From Cerioporus squamosus (lineage: Eukaryota > Basidiomycota > Agaricomycetes > Polyporales > Polyporaceae), in the NCBI GenBank assembly GCA_022592435.1, contig JABYQS010000051.1, positions 152,892-216,891 on the forward strand: DNA of 64,000 bases. The letters run 5' to 3'. The translations under genes and the position numbers were made by a program. This document shows positions 34,507 through 46,128 of this stretch, piece by piece. Each line of letters begins with the position of its first letter. The stretch's first letter is position 1. The notes below the pieces were generated by a model that was not told the DNA's origin, searched no databases, and saw only the letters and a list, made by a program, of their open reading frames with translations.

Positions 34507-36768
34507 TCAATGTTTGCCTCTCTTCCGTCTGCTCGCAGTCTTCGATTCATTGGCCTGAACCTCCAGCGTACCACCAGCAGCTTCTGCTGCGACGCCGTCT
34601 CCGTTCTCGATCTTGCTCTTCGCTTCCAGGAAGAACATCACATCGCGGACTTGGTCCTGGAGCTCCTGCACCTTCTCCTTCATTTCGGCAGACTCCCTCG
34701 ACGCAGCCTCTGCCTGCTCCTTCGCCGCAGCGAGGTTCTTCATGAGCCCCTCGCTCACCGCCCGCTCCTCCCTCAGCTCTTTCGCCAGCGACCGCGCGAG
34801 CTCGGATGCCTTCTCGGCGCGTTTCTCCGCTCTGGCCTTCTCCCGCTCTAGCTCGGCGATGCGCGCCTCGTCCTCTGTGGCACGCTGAGCCGCATCCTCG
34901 CGCGCACGCGTCCGTCCAAGCTCGACCTCTGCACTGAGCTGCTCTACCAGCTTGCGCATGGCGTCGACCTGGCTGCGGAGCTCCGCAGTCTGCTCCTCGT
35001 AGAACGTCCGCTGCGAGTCCAGCTGCGACGTGAGCAGGTAGGAGTACTCGATCCCGATCGCTTCGATCTTCTCGGCGGTGAGCGCGTCGGCTGCTGTGGG
35101 TCCGCCGCCTGCGCCTTCGCTCCGGGTGCCGACTGCGGCGGCGGCGGAGGGGAGCTCGACGAGCTTGCCGTCTGCCTTGTTCTGGATGAGCCGGTGAACG
35201 TAGCCATCCCCAGCGTAGTCCCAGACGCGTTGCGTTTCGAGCTCCAGCGCGTAGAGGTGGGTTGTGGAGACGTAGTGCGCGTGGGCATGCGCACGGCCGT
35301 AACGGCCGCAGCCGATGTTGCCGCAGATGAGACAGATCCAGAGGTTGGTCGTGCTCCCGCAGTCCGCGCAGTGCGACCGCTCCGTGGCGGATGGAGACGA
35401 GGAGAAAGGGATCGGGCGCGTAGAGCGAGACGTGTTTGGGGAGGTAGGATGGGAGTAGAGCAGGGTCTGGGAGTACCGGCATACTGGACACCTAGGGATA
35501 TTGCAAATGAGCGATTTATGAAACACGAGAAGTGCGAAATTGTGAGATACCTGCTGTCACCCCATTTGCTTAGACAGGCACAGTGGAAGGTGTGTGAACA
35601 GGGAACGGTGACGAGACCCGTTACTGCAGAGTCCATTCGTTCCAAGCAGACCGGACAAGTTGGTAACTCGTACGCTCCAGCAACTCGGGTGGAAGCTAAG
35701 CGGGAAATATCTTGGGAGGTGTGGTCGTCCACGTTTATCGCTATCGATAGGACACGAACGACGTGACATGTCTCTGGCTACCATAGGATATGAGTTCAGA
35801 GGCACACACTGTCAAAAGCACATTGGTTACCTCCATGGAATTGAATTGCTTCCCATTGTACGCCTCCGCAAACTCGGCGGCGGTAGCAGTATCGCGGAAT
35901 TTCATAACAACAATTGACCTATTCGGTGCAGAATCCCTGGACGCGCATCTCGTTAGGATACTTCCACGCATAGCTAGTAGTTATGGAGCATACCTGATCA
36001 TTCGCAAATGCGCAATGCCGTCCGCAGCGGGGGCGACAAAGGCCAGGAAGTCCGAGGGTGTCATCCATGATGGCACGGCGAGCACGGCGAGAGTCACGTC
36101 GTCAGACTCCACATTTGTCTGCGACTCTTGCCTCGGCTCCGAATGAGCAGGCTGCGCTGGACCGTTCGCAGCAGCAGTGGCATACGTTGCTGTGCTCTTA
36201 GAGGGCTCTTCGGAAAACCGGGGATAGTCACGGAAGATGTGAACGACCCCTTCCGGGAGGTTGGTCGAGCCTGACTTGGTGTGCGCTGGGGTCGGTACGA
36301 ATGTTGCGGTGGCTGGTTCGCCTGCGGGACATGCGATCGTATTCAAGCCTCACGGCGGGAGAAAAGAGACGAAAGACGCAAGACAAGGCCCACCTCTGCG
36401 CTGCGCAGACCGCTCCTTGTCCTTTCCGGAACCTGAGCCTGAGCCCACTTTGATGAAGCTACTCCTCGGGGCGTCCATGTCGGAGAACTCGACCCAGTCG
36501 ATGCGCAGGGGTCCGAAGCGATAGTCTCTGCGTTCCGGTCCTTCTGGCTGCTTCTCCTTCTCAGAAGACAGATTGTGGACAGAAAACGTGTTCCTGCGAG
36601 AAGCGAAGCGCGGGGTGTGCGAGGGAGATGCTGGAAGAGGGAGCTCGGGACGAAGGCTTGAGTACCGGAGACGACAGACGGTTGGTTGTACGACGTGGAG
36701 GTCGTGGACGACGAGCTTTGTGATGGGGGCGGGGGTGCGAGGGCGATGCGGATGTGGTAGCCTCTCAT
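34507..36768 (-). CDS. ETP1: ETP1/BRAP2-type RING and UBP zinc-finger protein, N-terminal frame break
   Basis: BRAP2/ETP1 proteins combine an RRM-like N-terminal region, a C3H2C3 RING, a UBP zinc finger that binds the ubiquitin tail, and a long coiled coil; they act as cytoplasmic E3 ligases. The proposed start at 36768 reads MRGYHIRIALAPPPP; an in-frame ATG lies at 36828. RRM-like region: PSWMTPSDFLAFVAPAADGI, then NRSIVVMKFRDTATAAEFAE and AYNGKQFNSME. RING: LPTCPVCLERMDSAVTGLVT, then [20 protein letters not shown]. UBP finger: HCADCGSTTNLWICLICGNI, then GCGRYGRAHAHAHY. Coiled coil from QTAELRSQVDAMRKLVEQLS to about residue 560. The tail is basic (ESKTASRRKRGKH). Between GTQAF and RPELPLPASPSHTP one base seems missing near 36652; spliced alternatives (35 or about 107 bases) are less convincing. 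Confidence 0.88.
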
Positions 36769-36904
36769 TGCGAGCTCGAGGACATGCTTTGCGCTCTCGA
36801 CGTCGTCCGGGCTCGCGGTGGACGGCAAGGAGATCTAAGCGAGCCACGATCGGGCGCGCGTCATCGTCTTCGCCCGCCGTGCGGAGAAGCCCACCACTGC
36901 TCTT

Positions 36905-37936
36905 ATGTTCCGAACGTCCATGGCTGCTGCTGCTCCTGGCCTCACCGCCGCTGCCTCCAAACCGCTCATCTCGCTCACCGAACCGCTCACTCGCAGAACA
37001 TGCAACATCATCCGCGATGCACTCAAGAACGCATGCGACCAGGGCGAGAACGCCCACGATCCCTCGGAGACACACGCCGCCGTCTTGGTGCCGTTCTGTA
37101 ACGTGGATGGGAAGCCTGGGATACTGCTGGAGGTGCGCGGGAAGCTGAGAACACACTCCGGAGAAGTCAGGTGCGTCGCACATTGAGGCACGGCAGCGAA
37201 CTCCAGGCGGTCCGACGCGTTGTGGCGCAAACAGCTTTCCAGGCGGCAAGGTCGACAAGGTGCGTTCACGCTGAGGCGTCGGGTGTGCAATTATGGACGT
37301 CAACCCACGTCCAGACAGATCCGACAACATTAGCTGCAGCCTTGCGGGAGACGGAAGAAGAGGTGGGCATACACCCCAACCAGGTCGAGATATTGGGCCG
37401 CTTCGGACCGCCCGAGCACTCATTAAGCGGGATGAGAGTGTGGCCTTATGTCGTGTGTAGCTTCAATATCGCCCGCGATCTTCATTTACCATGACAGAAC
37501 CCGACAGGGCTTCATACATCCGCCAAACACACACAGCGATGCCAATACCAACCGACACCCGACCGGAACGCAGCCCGACGCAGGCGCGGATGACAGCGCG
37601 CCCCTCCCCTCCCTACCCCTTGCGTCCCTCACGCTCTCGCAGCGTGAGGTAGCACACGCTTTCCATCTCCCTCTATCCGCAGTCGTGTCTCCTCCACGCA
37701 TGCACGCGTACATGTTCCGAGGACAGCGGCCCTACTACGCCATCAGCGTCGCAGACATCGTTGCGGGCACGGGTGCCGTGCACGCAGATGGGCCCGAGGG
37801 CGCGGAGGTACGGTGGATCAACGACCCGGAACAGAGGGACGAGATTGGGGGTGGCCGCGAAGGGAGGCTCGAAGTCTGGGGTCTGACCGGGTGGTACCTC
37901 TCCGCGCTCATGCGGATATTGCGGGTGTATGAGTAA
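36905..37936 (+). CDS. PCD1: Nudix hydrolase, PCD1/NUDT7-type CoA diphosphatase
   Basis: This family splits CoA or acyl-CoA into phosphopantetheine and 3',5'-ADP, usually in peroxisomes. Exon 1: MFRTSMAAAAPGL, then EPLTRRTCNIIRDALKNACD and SETHAAVLVPFCNVDGKPGI, then LLEVRGKLRTHSGEV. After an intron, SFPGGKVDK joins TDPTTLAAALRETEEEVGI, which is the Nudix box; its RETEEEVG core is exact. Then HPNQVEILGRFGPPEHSLSG, MRVWPYV, GFIHPP and a low-complexity insert of about 40 residues (NTNRHPTGTQPDAGADDSAP). The C-terminal part has FHLPLSAVVSPPRMHAYMFR and GQRPYYAISVADIV, ending WGLTGWYLSALMRILRVYE. At least three introns of 50-65 bases. No obvious PTS1. It starts about 136 bases from the ETP1 start on the opposite strand. 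Confidence 0.88.
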
Positions 37937-38513
37937 CTTGTGCAAGTGAAAGCCGAGCCCGGAGCGGACGCTATAGACCGAGGACGAGTAGACGCAATAG
38001 GCATCATGCTTTGTCGGATGGACATGGATTTTGAGCAAGAGATACCGGTGACATCGAGGACAAGCCGCCTGGCATGGACCAGCTGACAAGCCAATCTTGG
38101 GGTTCCGGTTTGTTGGCAACGAGTATAGGTGATTACCACGATACCAGCACTGTCGGAGCATCGAGCATGGTTGTCCTGGTCTCGTACCCAGACTGTGTAC
38201 GGGATGAGGTCGTCCGGCTTCTCGGAAGGAAGGAGTCGCAATCGACCGTGAGAAATATCCGGATGAGCAGGCATGCCACGGACCCCGCCAGCAGCAGCCA
38301 GCACAAGGCTGCGGCGTTTGGTGCTCTGAGTATCCGGATGACGCCAGTGCCGACTTCTTTCCTTTTCCCGTGCATGGAATTGCAAACGTCTGGCGGGGAG
38401 ACGGGTCCAGGCCAGGTCCGGAGAAAGGTGGAGACTCTGGCAAACTAGATTGCGGCACGCGCAGCTGTCCGACGTGTATAGGTGTCCTACTACTATCGCA
38501 GTACATACAACAG
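37937..38513. other. Convergent 3' spacer, no gene seen
   Basis: About 580 bases. Long minus-strand open frames cross this interval but have no domain and run into the Nudix gene on the other strand; they look like chance frames in GC-rich DNA. Confidence 0.45.
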
Positions 38514-39630
38514 TCAGCTCAGGGTCCTCGATACACGAACGGATGAAATGAAACACACATTGGCTCCATCGCAGCCAGAACCAAGCTGGTATGCCGGCAT
38601 CCGTGACAGCGTCGAAGCATGACCCCCAGACAGATCCTTGGTACTACTGCTTCTGTGCTGCAGTTCCGTCGCGCGGCCTACTGTGCGTCCGCGTAATGCG
38701 CTCTCGGTAGTGCCTGACACATGTGTCGACGTCGCTGAGATGACGGCAGGGTCCTGGGTATCGGAGTTCGTGCTGCCCGGCACGGGCGTGTTTGGACCAT
38801 CCGCGTCATGCTTCTTGTCCGTTTGACGTGTCGTGCGGGTGAAGCGCACAGTTTTCCCGGAGCGGGAGCGCTTTGTACGGCGATCCTCCCAGATGAGATA
38901 GAGTATGCCCTCGGAACTTGCGACAAGGATGGCAACGAATAGCGCTAGAAGCACTTTCTGACGAAGCGACGACACAGCGAGCGCACGACGCGTTGCATTA
39001 CCAACACGACACGGGACGTATGCAAGAGCAGAGAGGTCAGCGAACCATCCGTAGGCGTGTGGAAAGCGCTGTGGATATGCAATGCGGACGCACCCATTCG
39101 TCTCGCCACGCCAGGCGACCGGCGGCCCACCAGGTTGCGAGACCGGAACCGACGATACTGAGGAGCGCATTGAGAACTGCGGTCACAGCGCGCCGGTCCC
39201 CCAGCTCGCGTCTCCGCGCCGCTTCGTCCACCAGGGCAGTGGAGGTGGCAATATGGGGGAACTTGCGTTCCGGAGAGGTTCGCGTTCCAGCGAGCAGTGC
39301 GACCATGGAGTAATCCTGTGCGGGAAGCGGGGGCTGATGACTTGCGAGAGCGCGCTGGCCAGGAGGAGACCGCGACCACTTGGATATGGCGGTGAGGAGG
39401 TCATAGGATATCGTGCGAGACGGAGGCACGGATGCCTGTGGCGGTGGCATACGAGGAGACGGGGTGGACGACGCAGGCGGGGCACTGTCAAGGACCTGGT
39501 TGAGTTCAGCCGCAAGGGGCTCTGGGAGGAGTGTCAGCAGAGGACGGAGCGTGTCCGCAAGATGATCTTCGAGCGAGACATTGAGCACGGGATGTGTGCC
39601 CGCTGCGGCTGCCATCGTCGTCGTCGCCAT
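38514..39630 (-). CDS. VMA12: V-ATPase assembly factor VMA12-like (ER membrane)
   Basis: VMA12, with VMA22 and VMA21, assembles the V0 sector in the ER. Exon 1 from 39630: MATTTMAAAAGTHPVLNVSL, then EDHLADTLRPLLTLLPEPLA, SYDLLTAISKWSRSPPGQRA, and the first membrane helix ending VLNALLSIVGSGLATWWAAG, RLAWRDEW. A 150-base intron joins to KVLLALFVAILVASSEGILY, the second membrane helix, followed by a basic tail (LIWEDRRTKRSRSGKTVRF). These two helices separated by the WRDEW loop are the family signature. The C-terminal 100 residues are low complexity and Ser/Thr-rich, longer than usual. The start codon sits in a GCG/ACG trinucleotide tract. Divergent from the ataxin-10 homolog with 201 bases between. 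Confidence 0.75.
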
Positions 39631-39831
39631 CGTCGCCGTCGTCGTCGCCGAGCACGGCGGGGAGATGAGCGTGAGTGACGTCGAGAGGGCGGCGGAGAGC
39701 GAGCACGCGGCCCGCTGTTGTGGGCGCCCGCCGCCGGCAAATCTTGCTGAGATCGATCGGACGGCCGTGGTTCAAACCACCATGCTCTCCCGCCGCCTCT
39801 CCGCAACTGCCTTCTTCTCTCGCTCTCGCTG

Positions 39832-42659
39832 ATGTCTGAGCACGGTCTGAAAAATAAGGAAGGTGCTCCCGGCACGAACGCCGAGGTGCTCAGCATCCAG
39901 AACGCCGCGAGCTCCTTCGATCCCGAACTCCCAGGCCAAGTACGCGAGCTAGTCCGAGTGCTTGACCAAGCCTCAACCTTGCTTGCCGCTGACGAGCAAG
40001 CCCGGTATGTACTTTCTACGCTTTCTGTACCATGTCGTCTGACCACTGCCGCTCTTCCAGGGAGAATATTGGCAATGCTACGAGCCCCTCTATATGGCCT
40101 GTACTTGCCCACTTATGGTCCCAAACCTTGCATGGCCACATGCTTCCCGACCCAGAGCCCGAGCAGGCCGCACAGCTCAGCGTCCTATGCGCAAGTCTGG
40201 CCAAGTTCACTCGTAACCTGGCAGCTGCCACGCCTCGCAATCAAGAACAAGCCTTGTCCGTGCATTCTTCTTCCCTCTGGGCGTCCAGATGAACCGAACC
40301 TAATCAGTGGATATCCGGCTATTAGTCAGAACGAATTATCAATGCGCAGACTACTCTACCACTACACGTCCTATTCCGCCACGCAGGACCCAGCTTGTCA
40401 GTACGGACTCCAGCCACCCCTCCGTCATTTACTGAGGTCCCGGACTCGTCAGCCTATCCCGCCACCCGGATGTTGAGCCAGGCGTTGTCCAATTTCGTCA
40501 CAAATAACAGCGCTCTCGCCGACATTCTGTGGTCGACATACCTGTCTTTGCCGGAGGAACAACTTATTTTGACGTACGTCTCGTGGGGAATCATGGGGAT
40601 CTTCTCTCCCTTCGCCACTGACATTCTCCTCCACTGTTCAGGCGGCTCTTTGCGTCTCCCGACGCTCGCACGGTCTCCTCGACCTTCGTGCTAGTACTCA
40701 ATTGCCTTCATGACAGCGACCACAGAATGTGCGCGTCCACGCAGCCAAGTACACCAGCCGGTCGATGCATAAACTGACTATGCCCATGCCCTTTCTTCAG
40801 AGAACTTCTCGTGGAAGCTCCAAGAGGACCCCGGATATGTCTTTCCATTCTCGACCGGATGGCTTCGCTTTTCGAAGCGGACGAAGCAAGCGAGCATGGC
40901 CGTGCATTCGATATTGGGTACGTTGCGCATGATGCTCTTGCCCGCCCCAAGCGGCGTAAAGCTTCTTGGAAAAGAACTCGTTCTGCGATGTCCTTGCGTC
41001 TTCGATTCTTCCTTGACTTCTCAATTTTGCTTACGCAGTTCTCCACAGCTACGGCATACTGTGCCGCGTCATCGAAGCGGGACTTGTCACAAAGCTGTAC
41101 AGGAAACTCGCTGTGTGAGTACTATCATTCCGTAATCCCGCCTTGACTACCGCCAGCCATCAAACTTTCCTCAATTGCGGGCCACTGCCGGGCCAGGCTG
41201 ACTCGCTCTGCAGGGAAGACGAACCCATAACGCCTCACCAGACCACGCTCCTCAAGGTGCTCGATTCCTATCTTCACTCTGAAAAGCACCCGGACCAAGT
41301 CGCGGTGTCGTTACTAAGGCAACCGGGAGCGCGACCAAAGCATCTACTTGACATGCTGACAGAGACATGGATGAGTTTGGCGACATACGCACAGGGTGCT
41401 TTGAAACGCGCACTCGGGTCCCAGGTTACCCTACCAGCTGACGAGTCGGGTGCTGCTACCGCGAGCAAGGAAGGCGAGAGCTCGCCGCTATCCGATGGGG
41501 GCACGGAAACGATGTCAATGCATACGCCTCGTGTCTCCGACCAAGGGAACCAAGACAGTGGAACGACCACTTCACAGCTGCAAGAACTCGATCTGCTCCT
41601 TCCAAAGGTTTGCGAAGCGTTGGTGCTCGTCACCCAATGCCTGACAACGATAGCGTTGCGGGCAGAGGAAGCCGGCAGCTCCCGCCCGACGTCAGACGGT
41701 GGAACTGCGTCGCCGTCCCCTAGGACTTTTATGGTAGCGGCATCGACGTCTACAGGCCAAGGTTTCGTGGAAAGTCTCGTTGGTACGTGTCCGCTTGTTC
41801 TCGGAGTAGAGGCAGTTTGCCGTGGTTCGTCCACGTACGTCTCTTACCGTTGCAGCGTGCTTCTTATCTTGCGCCGGTGCTTGTTGATGACTTGCTGATG
41901 AATCCCTCGTTGACGTCCGCAGAAACGCTGCGGCTCATCGACCTGTTCGTTCCCAGGATCACTTATGGCAAGGTCGTCCAGCGTCCCCCAGCGCCAGGTC
42001 ACCCAAATTTTCAAGGCCGGGTCAGTCCGAATGCGAACATCTCGGACCCTGATCGTACGGATGGGGGCGCGGACGGAAGTGCGGACGCCCAAAGGCCGAC
42101 TTGGACAGGTGCAACGGAGGCGCAACCTGGAGCAGCATTAGCAACGGAGTCTCAAACTCAGAAAGCGAAGGCCGCGGCAGAGGCATTCGCTCACGTCAAG
42201 CGCGACCTCGTCCGTCTCCTCGGGATCCTGGCCTCTCATGATCGCGCCGTGCAAGACCGCGTGCGGGAATGCAGCGGCATTCCGGTGGTGATGAACCTCT
42301 GCGTCGTCGACGACTACAACCCCTGTGAGTCTGGGCTGAGCCTTTCCTCTTTCGTTGTCGCCGCTCTCCTAGTGTCCGTGTCCGTGTCCGTGGCGGTTTC
42401 GCCGCACACCGTACGCGGCTCTGTGGAGCGGAAGGATTCTGGAAACGGGGCTAATAGACCTTTCTGCGCGTCCCGTTACCGGCATGCGTGTTCCTACTTA
42501 TTGCTAGACCTGCGCGAGCATGCCATTTTCGCGCTCAGGAACATACTCGATGGAAATCTGGAAAACCAGGCTGTGGTCAATGCCATCCAGCCCGTCGGGC
42601 GCTGGGACGAAAACAAGGTCTTACAGGAATTCCGGAGCAGCGGGCGTGCAGGAGAATAG
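39832..42659 (+). CDS. Ataxin-10 homolog (armadillo-like, CTR86 family)
   Basis: Members are helical-repeat proteins; yeast CTR86 is essential, and human ATXN10 acts in cytokinesis and cilia. The N-terminus begins MSEHGLKNKEGAPGTNAEVL. Helical repeat segments follow: FDPELPGQVRELVRVLDQAS, NIGNATSPSIWPVLAHLWSQ, LLYHYTSYSATQDPA, MLSQALSNFVTNNSALADIL, and TPHQTTLLKVLDSYLHSEKH with HLLDMLTETWMSLATYAQGA. The conserved C-terminal domain reads SHDRAVQDRVRECSGIPVVM, NLCVVDDYNP, then LREHAIFALRNILDGNLENQ and AVVNAIQPVG; this REHAIFALRN block is diagnostic. Many introns; boundaries in the middle third were not all resolved. The stop is at 42657-42659. Confidence 0.85.
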
Positions 42660-42904
42660 GACGTCAGGCCCCAACGGGCTGGTACGATGCCCCACTTGTA
42701 GCGATAGTCCACATCCGACACGCACACGCAGAGATTAGCGGTGTACACATAATTCAATCTTGTACTTTTGCCAGGCCTTGTGACGTGCACCGCAGACTTG
42801 CGGCGTCCCGAGCTCGCTGCGAGAAGTCAGAAGCAGAACGCGGCGAAGGCAGGTATGAGATGAGATTACGCGATAGCAATACAAACTTTCGGGCAAGGGC
42901 GAAG
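42660..42904. other. Convergent spacer ATXN10 / LEO1
   Basis: 245 bases between facing stop codons; no coding signal. Confidence 0.4.
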
Positions 42905-44896
42905 CTAGTCCTCTTCGTCTTCGTCCATCCCGATCGCGCGTCGCTTCCGTCCGACTGTCCCGCGACCACGGCGTACGCCAAAATCATCATCTTCCTCTTC
43001 GCTTTCAACGTCCATGGCGTCTTCGCCTGCGGCGTCGGCATCTTCGTCGGCGTCTCCGTTTCCCTCGGGCACACTATCGCCGTCTTTCTGGCGCCGCTTC
43101 CGCTCCTGCGCCTCGTTCTGGCTGATCTTCGCCTCTAGCTTCTCCAGGTCGTCCTCATCGGCATCGTCTTCCCGCTCTCGCGCAGCGCGCTTCCGCTTGC
43201 GCCGCCCGGAGTCCTCCCCAAAGTGGTCGTCGTCTTCGTCCGAGTCTGCGACCACGAAGTCGTCCGTTTGGTACTCTCCCGGACCCTTCTTTCTGTCCTC
43301 GTCCAAGGCCTGGCGCCGCTTCTTGCGGTCCGCGCCCTCGTCCCCATACTCATCCTCCGATCCCCCACGGCCGAAGGGACCCTCGTCGTCGTCATCGTCG
43401 TCTGACCACATGTCGTCACCGGTGCGCTTACGAGAGTAGCCCGAGCGCCGCCGGCGAGTGCCCCCGAAGCCGTCGTCCTCGCCCGCACCGGCACGCGACT
43501 TGCGCGGCTTCTTCGCGGCGGCCTTGGCGAGCTCGAGCTTTTCGCGCTCCGGGTCGAAGGTGGGGTCGGGTGCCATGCGCAGGCGGGCGACGCGGGAGTG
43601 CTTCTGGCCGACGGCGCGCACGAGCATGCGGTGCGTCTCGGACTGCATGCCTGTGGGCCGGAGGGACATGTAGCCCGTGATGACGGCCTCGCACTGCAGG
43701 ATCTCGGCGCGCTTGTGTTGGGCGACGAGGTAGGTGAGACCCTGGGCGTGGGTGGCGCTTCCGCTCGCTCCTGGTGTGGCCTGGGACTGGGAGGCGGATT
43801 GGGACAGGGAGGGGACGGCGGAGAGGGATTGGGAGGGCGTAAGGCCGCCGGAAGTGCCGAGGGCCTGGCGAGGGACTGCGCCGGAGGTGTCGATGGACTG
43901 GGTGATATCAAATAGCTCCTTTCCAAGCTGGAGACTCAGCGAACCGTCGGACCACCTGACGACTCGGCTGTTAGATTGCCTCCTCTGAAGGAAGTAATGG
44001 TAGTGGGTGCGGGATGGTTTGGCGTGTCGGAGAGCCAGGGCCGCGTTTTGCCGAGAGAAGGAAGGACATCGGCGGGGGAGTCGTATGGAGCGCGCATCGG
44101 CAAGGACGGCAGGGGAAAGAGATGACATGTGTCAGAACGGTTCCAGAGGACAGAGAGTGATAGATTGAGCACTTACATCCTGGCCAAACTCGTCTCTGGC
44201 CCAACGCCAACGCACAGTGTTTTCCACCTTTAGCTTGATTGACATGCTCTTTTCGCGAACGGACTCGGGGTGGTGGGAGTCCTCGTCCTCGTGCTCCGGG
44301 CCGACGTAAGTGTCTGGGTGGAAGGGCTTGGAGTCGACTTTAATGAAGTTGGGCATGCGGATGACCCAATACTGGAACAACATGGCGGAAGATGAGCGCC
44401 CTGTGAGTGGGGAGCATAAGCATGAGGTGAACTCACGTTCCCGTCCGAACTTTTCGGGACGGGGATGTTGGGGATGGCGACCTCGGCCTCGAGTTTGTGC
44501 TCTGCGATGTTCTGTTCGGGCTCGTCTTCCTCGGCGTACTCCATCTGCTCTCTATGGCGGCGCTCGGGAGTGGACAAGCGGTCATCCTGGTCTTGGAGTT
44601 CCGAGGCGGCGGAAGATTCGGGCCTGCTGGAGATTGGGAAGGGTTCGTGGCAAAAGGCCATATGAGGGATAGCGCGAGGGGGGGAGTGGACCGAAGACAT
44701 ACTCGTGTTCGACCATGTTGACGTCCTCGTCCTCTCCGAATAGATCGTTAAGCTCTTGCTTGTCATCCTCGTCGGCGGTAGGATCGGGCTGGGTATGGAG
44801 TGGGATGCTGTCAAGGTCGTCCTCGGCTTTGGGGGACGACATGGAGGCGTCTTGGAGCTCCTCCTTGGGTTCGAGCGCGCCGGCGAGGGAAGACAT
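42905..44896 (-). CDS. LEO1: PAF1-complex subunit LEO1
   Basis: LEO1 is an RNA polymerase II elongation factor in the PAF1 complex that promotes H2B ubiquitylation and H3K4 methylation. Start at 44896: MSSLAGALEPKEELQDAS, then acidic ADEDDKQELNDLFGEDED. The conserved core: YWVIRMPNFIKVDSKPFHPD, TYVGPEHEDEDSHHPE, SIKLKVENTVRWRWARDEFG, WSDGSLSLQLGKELFDI, YLVAQHKRAEILQCEAVITG and YMSLRPTGMQSETHRMLVRA. The C-terminus is a highly acidic and Lys/Arg-rich low-complexity tail (SDDDDDDEGPFGRGGSEDEY and on) ending MDEDEED. A Ser/Gln-rich insert (SQSASQSQATPG) lies in the core, as in other basidiomycetes. Three or four introns. Confidence 0.95.
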
Positions 44897-46128
44897 GACG
44901 AGCGCGTCCAGGAAGTGTGTGTGCGTCGTTGCGAACAGAGACAGAGAGGAGAGGAGAGCGCGGAATGGCCGCCACCAGCGCGTCGGACCGGGCGCCAGCT
45001 GCAGATGCACGTGGCGGATGCGCCTCGACGACGGCTTGAGCCTTGAGTTGGCCTTGAGGCACTCCTCCACCGCGAGCTGTCTCCTGCCCACTCGCCGCCA
45101 CTCGCAGCCACTCGCCGATAGCTGCCTCCGCACGGACTGCCACAACGTCCGTTCGCCGCCGCTCTCTGTCCTCGGCTCTTGCAGCCTGTGGCTCGTCGCA
45201 TGTCCTCCGATACATAGCTCTCCATGTTGCCTCCATGTTCTGCCTCGGTCTGACCTGCCAAATCCTATCGTTCTGTCTGCCTCTCCGTGTTCCGGTCACA
45301 TCGTGCAGATCCATCATGCCACTCCGGCTCGCCTCCAGCCCTGTCGACCGGATGTGTCTATCGCAGCGTGACTTCTCTTCTCCCGTGGCCACCCTGCGCT
45401 GCGTCCTGCGGCCGTCTCTCGACGCGTGCACTTGCTTTGGACATCCTCCATTGACTTCCATGCCAGTCGCCTGCACAGGACAATATCGTCGCGATCGCAC
45501 TCGACCACATCCTGTGCAGCTTTCGCCATGTCTGAGCGCAATCGATTTTCCTCGCAGAATGCGAGATACACCGCCCCGACTCGAGCCGGAGTGTGACCGC
45601 GTCTCCTGCATGCACCTGTCACTCCTTCTCCCTCCCGCGGCTCCCGGCACCCATCTGCTCCCGCAGTCCTCGAGTCACTCAACGCGCTCATTTGCCCAGT
45701 TTCTGTCTCCAGTTGAGTCCTACGCAAACACATATTCCTCACGTTACTAATTTGCCGGCGACCCTCCCCCTGGGAGCGCCAGGACGCGTCGACTAATACT
45801 GAGAGCCTTCCTAGTAACTCTCGCATACGTGCCCTCGGACACCCCGCCAGACATTCTCCTCAGCCTTGTCTGATCCCGGCCCCGCGGCCTGTTCCATCCC
45901 CAGCGGCACCCGCACGCGGCGGTGGTATAAATCCTGCGCGACTTCTGCCCGCTGCTGCAGAGCACTCGCACCGTCGACGCGAGAGAAGCACTGCCAGTGT
46001 CGTGACTTGCCTATTCCATCCAGCAAGATCCAGCGCCCATTTACATTCAAATACAGCCTCCTCCCCTTCGACTATCCTCGTTCCCCCCTCCCTCACCTAG
46101 TCATCTCGCCACCACCACTATTGCCACA
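44897..46128. other. Promoter region of LEO1 and of the following + gene
   Basis: About 1.2 kb between divergent starts. A TATA box (TATAAAT) sits at 45926-45932, about 200 bases before the plus-strand ATG at 46129, and the downstream leader is C/T-rich. No gene recognised; several frames are open by chance. Confidence 0.5.

Noticed and set aside
34547..35491. Long alternative minus-strand frames over ETP1
   Set aside because: They are Arg- and Ala-rich shadows of the RING/UBP gene in GC-rich DNA.
37673..38556. Two long minus-strand frames between the Nudix and VMA12 genes
   Set aside because: No domain, overlap the last Nudix exon on the other strand, and low-complexity composition.
39755..39785. 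A tRNA B-box-like sequence (ggttcaaacc) before the ataxin-10 homolog
   Set aside because: No A box, no cloverleaf arms upstream, and it lies in a divergent promoter.
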